A stretch of 64,000 bases of DNA from NCBI RefSeq assembly GCF_000758705.1, contig NZ_CP009287.1, positions 1,550,001 to 1,614,000 on the forward strand. Direction: 5' to 3'. This document shows, piece after piece, positions 59,709-64,000 of this stretch. Under the pieces are notes generated by a model. It saw nothing but the letters and a program-made list of their open reading frames with translations, was not told where the DNA came from and made no database searches. This DNA is from Paenibacillus graminis (GTDB taxonomy: Bacteria; Bacillota; Bacilli; Paenibacillales; Paenibacillaceae). Every line of letters begins with the position of its first letter. The stretch's first letter is position 1. Position numbers and translations under genes: made by a program.

Positions 59709-59745
59709 AAGCGGATCTGTTGCTTGATGAACTATCATTTGTTTT

Positions 59746-60486
59746 ATGGAAAAGAAAGTTAGGTGCGTGAATGTGGATAACAGCAATGATAAGCTAGCTA
59801 TATTTTTTGATCTGGATGATACGCTGTACGACCATCTGATCCCTTTCCGGGAAGCGGTACGCGAGGTGCTGAGGCCGGATGAGGACCATTTGAATTATGC
59901 GGATCTCTTCTACAAGGTAAGGCATCACAGTGATCTGCTCTGGCCGAAGTATCTGCGCGGCGAACTTGAGCTTGAAGAAACGCGTGTACGGCGGCTGGAG
60001 CTGGCTTTTGCAGAATATGGTCTGGAACTGGACCGTGAGCAGGCGTCCAAGGTGCAGGCAGCATACATCGGCCGCCAGTACAGCATTGAGATGATCGAAG
60101 GGGTCGCTGAACAGCTTCAGCGTTTTATTTCCCTGGGACATAAGGTAGGGATCATTACGAATGGTCCTCAGGACCATCAGATGAGCAAGCTGCGCGGACT
60201 GGGCGTCGACAGGCTGATCCCTGAAGAGATGATTTTTATCTCGGATGCGGTTGGACTGGCCAAGCCGGACCCGGCAATCTTTGCTTATGTGAACCGGATG
60301 ACCGGGACAACGGCCGAGCACTCGCTCTACATAGGGGATACGTGGGACAATGATGTTGTCGGAGCGCTTGATGCAGGCTGGAAGGTGTGCTGGTACAATC
60401 CACGGGGCAGACAGCCGGGAACGGAGCATAAGCCGAGTTACATCTTCGCCAGCTACCGTGAATTCAGTGAGCTTCCTTTGATTTAA
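59746..60486 (+). CDS. HAD family hydrolase (YjjG/pyrimidine-nucleotidase-like)
   Basis: A 246-residue HAD subfamily I phosphatase. Motif I is FFDLDDTLYDH (about 18-28), the helical cap spans about 30-100, motif II is GIITNGPQD, motif III is the Lys in LAKPDPAIF and motif IV is YIGDTWDNDVVGA. It most resembles noncanonical pyrimidine-nucleotide or YjjG-type phosphatases. The start is uncertain: the ATG has no clear ribosome-binding site, and GTG 59767 or 59773 are alternatives. Confidence 0.88.
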   Translation: MEKKVRCVNVDNSNDKLAIFFDLDDTLYDHLIPFREAVREVLRPDEDHLNYADLFYKVRHHSDLLWPKYLRGELELEETRVRRLELAFAEYGLELDREQASKVQAAYIGRQYSIEMIEGVAEQLQRFISLGHKVGIITNGPQDHQMSKLRGLGVDRLIPEEMIFISDAVGLAKPDPAIFAYVNRMTGTTAEHSLYIGDTWDNDVVGALDAGWKVCWYNPRGRQPGTEHKPSYIFASYREFSELPLI

Positions 60487-60526
60487 AAGATATGGGGGGT
60501 GAACTCTCCGGATTTTTTCATTAACG

Positions 60527-60570
60527 CAGAGCAGCGATTCTCCAATAACGGGAGAATCGCTGCTCTTTTG
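60527..60570 (+). terminator. Terminator of the HAD gene
   Basis: AGAGCAGCGATTCTCC and GGAGAATCGCTGCTCT form a perfect stem with a short loop, followed by TTTT. Confidence 0.9.
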
Positions 60571-60668
60571 ACGTTGTAAGTTTTTGAGAAGATAGAGGGC
60601 TTGTCTCCGCCACTAGAAAATCTGCTTATGGGACAGCCTCTCAGCAGGCGCTCCACAGAAGCAGCTGT

Positions 60669-61778
60669 TTAATTGGCAAAAGTATAGGTCGGGTCGGTGA
60701 GCTGCAGTCTTTTTTTCAAATCGGAGGTTGCATAGATCTTGTTGTCGTCCGTGATAAAGAAGGCGTCCACCTTCTCCGGCAGCGATTCAAGGTATTTCAT
60801 GCCATCCTCCAGGCCCATAAGGAACACTCCGGTAGACAGGGCATCCGCATCGGTTGCGTTGGGGCTCATAATGGTGATGCTTTTCAGCCCGTTCTGGGAT
60901 GGAAATCCTGTGCGCGGGTCAAGAATGTGGTGGTAACGCACACCGTCCTGCATGAAGAACCGTTCATACACACCGGAGGCATCAATCACCTCATCCGAAA
61001 TTTTGATTGTTCCCAGTTGGGTGCCGCGGCTTTGGTCCGGGTCCTGCAGGCCGATGTTCCAGGGCGATCCGTTAGGCTTGTTCCCAAGCGCAATAATACT
61101 GCTGCCCCCAAGGTTGATCATTGCGCTGTCCAGCCCCTGCTCTTTCAAATAATCGGCAATGCGGTCGGCTGCATACCCTTTGCCGATCCCGCCCATATCC
61201 AGCACCATGCCTTCTTTGGCCAGCTTGACGGTCTTCGCAGCCTCATCCACAATAACATCCTTATAATTGGTCAAGGCCTTGGCTTTGTCGATCTCCGCCT
61301 GAGGAGGAACCGATTCTCCGCCGCTGCCGATATTCCACAGATCCACAAGCGGGCCAATTGTCGGGTCGAACAGCCCGTCCATTTCCTCGGCGTATTTCAG
61401 CGACTGCTTAACAATATCCAGCGTTTCATCGGAGACAGCAACGGCCTCTTTGCCGGCAGCCTTATTTACCGCATACAACTCCCCGTCTTCCTTGGTGCGG
61501 CTGAACTCTTTATCCATGCGCTCCAGCATCTGCTGGATGTCATCCATATTTTTCTGCTCGGCCTTGTCGCCGAAAACTTTGATATTCACAACGGTATCAT
61601 AAATATAAAACGTCTGCTCCAGGGACTTCGTTCCGCCATCCGTGGATACCTTGGCGCCGCCAGCGGTCTCTTCCGGACTGCTGTTCTTGTCCTTGTTGCT
61701 GCCGCAGGCTGTGACAGACAGAGCGAGGATAACGACGAAAACGGCGAGGAGAAGTGTCGATCTTGTGTTCTTGAGCAT
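60669..61778 (-). CDS. apbE: FAD:protein FMN transferase (ApbE)
   Basis: A 369-residue lipoprotein. The lipobox is SVTAC (Cys25), followed by a Ser/Asp/Lys-rich linker. The ApbE domain has FYIYDTVVNIKVFG, FDPTIGPLVDLWNIG, the VLDMGGIGKGYAADRI motif, INLGGSSIIALG and the late HHILDPRTGFPSQNGL with TDADALSTGVFLMG. It attaches FMN to a threonine of extracytoplasmic flavoproteins (for example Rnf/Nqr or FMN-binding domain proteins) or processes FAD. No such partner is encoded in this window. Confidence 0.94.
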   Translation of the reverse strand: MLKNTRSTLLLAVFVVILALSVTACGSNKDKNSSPEETAGGAKVSTDGGTKSLEQTFYIYDTVVNIKVFGDKAEQKNMDDIQQMLERMDKEFSRTKEDGELYAVNKAAGKEAVAVSDETLDIVKQSLKYAEEMDGLFDPTIGPLVDLWNIGSGGESVPPQAEIDKAKALTNYKDVIVDEAAKTVKLAKEGMVLDMGGIGKGYAADRIADYLKEQGLDSAMINLGGSSIIALGNKPNGSPWNIGLQDPDQSRGTQLGTIKISDEVIDASGVYERFFMQDGVRYHHILDPRTGFPSQNGLKSITIMSPNATDADALSTGVFLMGLEDGMKYLESLPEKVDAFFITDDNKIYATSDLKKRLQLTDPTYTFAN

Positions 61779-61965
61779 GTTCCACCATCCATAAAGTTAG
61801 TTTCTTGATCACATCCTTACTATAATACCCCAGATAAGCAGGCAATGGATACTTATTTCAAGACATTTTGGGCATAAGAAAATAAGTGCGGTTCAGCATG
61901 AGGCAGAAATTTACTTAAAATTGTTGTCATATCCGCGCAGACATGTTAAATTGATTTATGACCGG

Positions 61966-62001
61966 CTGACCAAAAATAAAATTTAGTCAATTTTTGACTG
62001 T
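61966..62001. promoter_or_regulatory. Probable operator/promoter of the TetR-YhgE genes
   Basis: TGACCAAAAAT, a short spacer and ATTTAGTCA, then TTTTTGACT, give overlapping inverted half-sites (TGACC/TGACT with A/T centres) 30-60 bases before the TetR gene. This is typical of TetR autoregulation. Confidence 0.5.
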
Positions 62002-62025
62002 TTAGGAAGGAAAGGAGCTTGAACC

Positions 62026-62598
62026 ATGTCCATCGACCGCAAAGCATTAATACTGCAGGCGGCGACCAAATCCTTTGTACAGTTTGGCTATAAAGCCACG
62101 ACTATGGATCAAGTGTCCAAGATCGCTAATGTAGGCAAAGGTACGATTTATACTTTTTTCAAAACCAAGGAAGAGCTGTTTGAAGAAATTCTGGACAAGG
62201 CCTCCCAGGAGCTGACTTCGGTCATGAGCCGTTTGGCGTCCGAGGATCACACCTTTATTCAGAAGCTGTTCAATCTGCTCGACTCCATTCTGGAATTCCG
62301 CTCCGATCATGAGCTGTTCGTCAAGCTGGCTCAGGAAGTGCGCGATATCGGTACGGTGCAGGCGCTTGAAGGAGTTAAACGGATGGAGGAATATGCGCTG
62401 GATTTCCTGCGGCGGCAGATTGAGCAGGCGATGGAGCGCGGGGAAGTGAAGCCTTGTGATGCCAGTGTGGCAGCGTTTATGATTTTCCGGCTATACTTGG
62501 CTTTGACCACGGAATGGAACAAGGGACATGAGCCCCTGGACAAAAACCGGATCAAAGAGCATATGATTTTGTTTATTTCAAATGGCATACTGGTCTAA
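62026..62598 (+). CDS. TetR/AcrR family transcriptional regulator
   Basis: A 190-residue regulator. Residues about 6-52 form the DNA-binding domain: KALILQAATKSFVQFGYKATTM, DQVSKIANVGKGTIYTFF, KTKEELFEEIL. This matches the YfiR-like group that controls YhgE/Pip or MMPL-type export genes. It lies 100 bases before such a gene. AGGAAAGGAG precedes the start. Confidence 0.93.
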   Translation: MSIDRKALILQAATKSFVQFGYKATTMDQVSKIANVGKGTIYTFFKTKEELFEEILDKASQELTSVMSRLASEDHTFIQKLFNLLDSILEFRSDHELFVKLAQEVRDIGTVQALEGVKRMEEYALDFLRRQIEQAMERGEVKPCDASVAAFMIFRLYLALTTEWNKGHEPLDKNRIKEHMILFISNGILV

Positions 62599-62609
62599 AA
62601 GCCAAGCCA

Positions 62610-62635
62610 CACAGCCTGTAAGGGCTATTTTTTTC
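62610..62635 (+). terminator. Weak terminator between the TetR gene and the YhgE/Pip-type gene
   Basis: AGCC and GGGCT form a short stem followed by ATTTTTTT. It may allow partial read-through. Confidence 0.5.
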
Positions 62636-62700
62636 CAGCTGTTATGATTGATTATGAAAATTTTCACGAATTTACAAACAAGAGATAGAAGGTGCCGGCA

Positions 62701-64000
62701 ATGAAAGCTATTACTGTGTTTCTGAAGGATATGAAAATACTGTTGACCAAGCCCATGCTTGTGCTCACTTTACTGGGTGTTGCGGCGTTGCCGATGCTGT
62801 ACAGCAGCTTTTTGGTGGATGCCTCCTGGGACCCTTACGGCAATACGGGCAAGCTGCCTGTTGCTGTTGTTAATCTGGATAAGGGAGCTGTCTATGAAGG
62901 CAAATCCATGGAAGTGGGGAAGGACTTCGTGGATGAGCTGAAGGACAACGACGACTTCAAGTGGAATTTCGTGAATGCGGCCGAAGCCGAGGATGGCATG
63001 GCGCATAACCGTTATTATATGACCATTACGATTCCCGCCAACTTTTCCGCAAATGCGACAACACTGACTGAGGAGCATCCGGTGCAGGCTGAGATTGTGT
63101 TCGAGCCGAACAGTGACTATAACTTTGTCGCCGGGCAAATCGGCAACAGTGCGATGAGCAAGCTGAAGGCGAAGCTGTCCACCCAGATTACAGCAGCCTA
63201 TACCCGCAGCATGTTCGAGCAGGTTGACACGATCTCGGAAGGTCTTGGAGATGCAGGCGACGGTGCAACGGAGCTCAAGGCTGGAGCGGGCAAGCTGCAG
63301 GGCGGGCTGTCCACGCTGAAGACCAACCTGAATAAGCTGGCGAGCGGGACAACCGAGCTGCAAAGCGGTCTGAAGCTGCTGTATAATGGCGCGGGCAGCC
63401 TGAAGCAAGGCACAGGTACACTTACGCAGGGAACGACAGACTTGGCCAGCGGATTAAGCCAGCTGGTTCAGGCTGAGCGGCAGCTCCAGGCTGGTGCTGT
63501 GAAGTCGCAAAATGGCGCGGCACAGCTGAACGAAGGGCTGCTGGCCTCGAAGACGGGCAGCAGCCAGCTGAAGGAGGGACTGACCGCGTCGGAAGCGGCC
63601 AGCAGCCAGCTTGCCGCCGGTGCGGATCAGGTGGCCAAGGGGCTGGAGCAGATGATGGCGGCAACGCCCGGCCTGCAGGAGAATGAGCAGTTCCAGCAGC
63701 TGCTGGCTGCAAGCCGGCAGGTTGCCGCAGGCAGCCAGCAGCTGCACACCGGCCAGGAGCAGCTGCTGGCCGGCAGTACGAAGCTGGACGCAGGACAGCA
63801 GCAATTGGCTGCAGGCGCCAAGCAGCTAAGCGACGGCGGCTCCCAGCTGGCCACAGGGCTGCAGGCCTTCGGCCAGAAGCTGAATGAGGCCAGCGCGGGC
63901 GGAAGCAAGCTGGCTGCCGGGGCTGCGGCGCTGAACAAAGGCGCCGTTCAGCTGGGGCAAGGGCTGACCAAGCTTGCGGGAGGCGTAGACGGCCTCTCGG
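62701..64000 (+). CDS. YhgE/Pip domain-containing membrane protein (cut by the window end)
   Basis: 433 codons are visible and the frame is open at the window end. The N-terminus has FLKDMKILLTKPMLVLTLLG and one membrane helix (about 19-39), then the YhgE/Pip N-terminal domain (LPVAVVNLDKGAVYEGK, RYYMTITIPANFS). From about residue 185 a long Gly/Ala/Gln/Leu-rich repeat region follows, with a recurring GxxQLxxG pattern, as in the phage-infection protein Pip and the ESX/type VII secretion-linked YueB. A C-terminal multi-helix domain is expected beyond the window. Its role may be transport or surface assembly; it is probably controlled by the upstream TetR. Confidence 0.9.
   Translation, partial: MKAITVFLKDMKILLTKPMLVLTLLGVAALPMLYSSFLVDASWDPYGNTGKLPVAVVNLDKGAVYEGKSMEVGKDFVDELKDNDDFKWNFVNAAEAEDGMAHNRYYMTITIPANFSANATTLTEEHPVQAEIVFEPNSDYNFVAGQIGNSAMSKLKAKLSTQITAAYTRSMFEQVDTISEGLGDAGDGATELKAGAGKLQGGLSTLKTNLNKLASGTTELQSGLKLLYNGAGSLKQGTGTLTQGTTDLASGLSQLVQAERQLQAGAVKSQNGAAQLNEGLLASKTGSSQLKEGLTASEAASSQLAAGADQVAKGLEQMMAATPGLQENEQFQQLLAASRQVAAGSQQLHTGQEQLLAGSTKLDAGQQQLAAGAKQLSDGGSQLATGLQAFGQKLNEASAGGSKLAAGAAALNKGAVQLGQGLTKLAGGVDGLS

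Noticed and set aside
62770..63938. Several minus-strand open frames in the last kilobase
   Set aside because: They are antisense to the repetitive YhgE/Pip-type coding sequence; their low-complexity Leu/Ala/Ser composition is a by-product of its repeats.

Overview
The window looks like a chromosomal segment of a Paenibacillus or close relative. The support is: a Bacillus-type gene set (bacillithiol deacetylase BshB2 with its YojF partner, LuxS, YqkE, YvrJ), a secreted protein with three SLH domains, strong AGGAGG ribosome-binding sites, sigma-A-type promoters, moderate GC content, and long intergenic regions packed with repeats. No rRNA, tRNA or CRISPR array was seen.

Layout. 0-5 kb: housekeeping genes (GNAT, beta-hydroxyacid dehydrogenase, pgi, YigZ, TetR, YjbQ). 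5.2-9.0 kb: sulfate ABC transporter operon cysT-cysW-cysA-sbp. 9.5-12 kb: a metallo-beta-lactamase hydrolase, then a leftward luxS-SDR pair. 12.2-17.9 kb: a methionine uptake and salvage operon (metQ, aminotransferase, metN, metI, Fe-ADH-like dehydrogenase, mtnN). The sulfate and methionine operons share a 14-base upstream motif, so one sulfur-responsive regulator may control both. 18-25.8 kb: accessory material, including an AT-rich patch (DUF5071 protein, methyltransferase), yojF-bshB2, and a three-gene alternative sigma-factor module (sigma region 4 protein, YvrJ, RsoA-like). This module is followed by a broken phage-type lysozyme gene and an IS3 remnant. 26-40.5 kb: lplA, then late-step cobalamin genes in two blocks (cobD, cbiZ, cbiB, cobC-like; then cobT, cobU, cobS, cobQ), separated by a MocR regulator, ddl and an aminotransferase. 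No corrin-ring genes are present, which suggests assembly of the lower loop and cobinamide salvage. 41-47.5 kb: chemoreceptor, preQ1-riboswitch-controlled queuosine-precursor transporter, M24 peptidase, PQQ-type sugar dehydrogenase. 47.9-53.1 kb: a 1755-residue SLH surface protein. 53.3-64 kb: a frameshifted SDR, GNAT, HxlR, YqkE, rtcB with an AAA+ ATPase behind an elaborate terminator-containing leader, phosphodiesterase, HAD, ApbE, TetR and a YhgE/Pip-type membrane protein cut by the window end.

The most interesting items are: (1) the sigma-O-like module, with near-identical promoter-like elements upstream of itself and of the lysozyme gene; (2) the rtcB leader, with small ORFs, one sequence that can pair with either of two identical downstream segments, and an intrinsic terminator; (3) two families of dispersed intergenic repeats; (4) a cluster of minisatellites between 25.7 and 44.7 kb, two of which are tandem copies of the 3' ends of genes.
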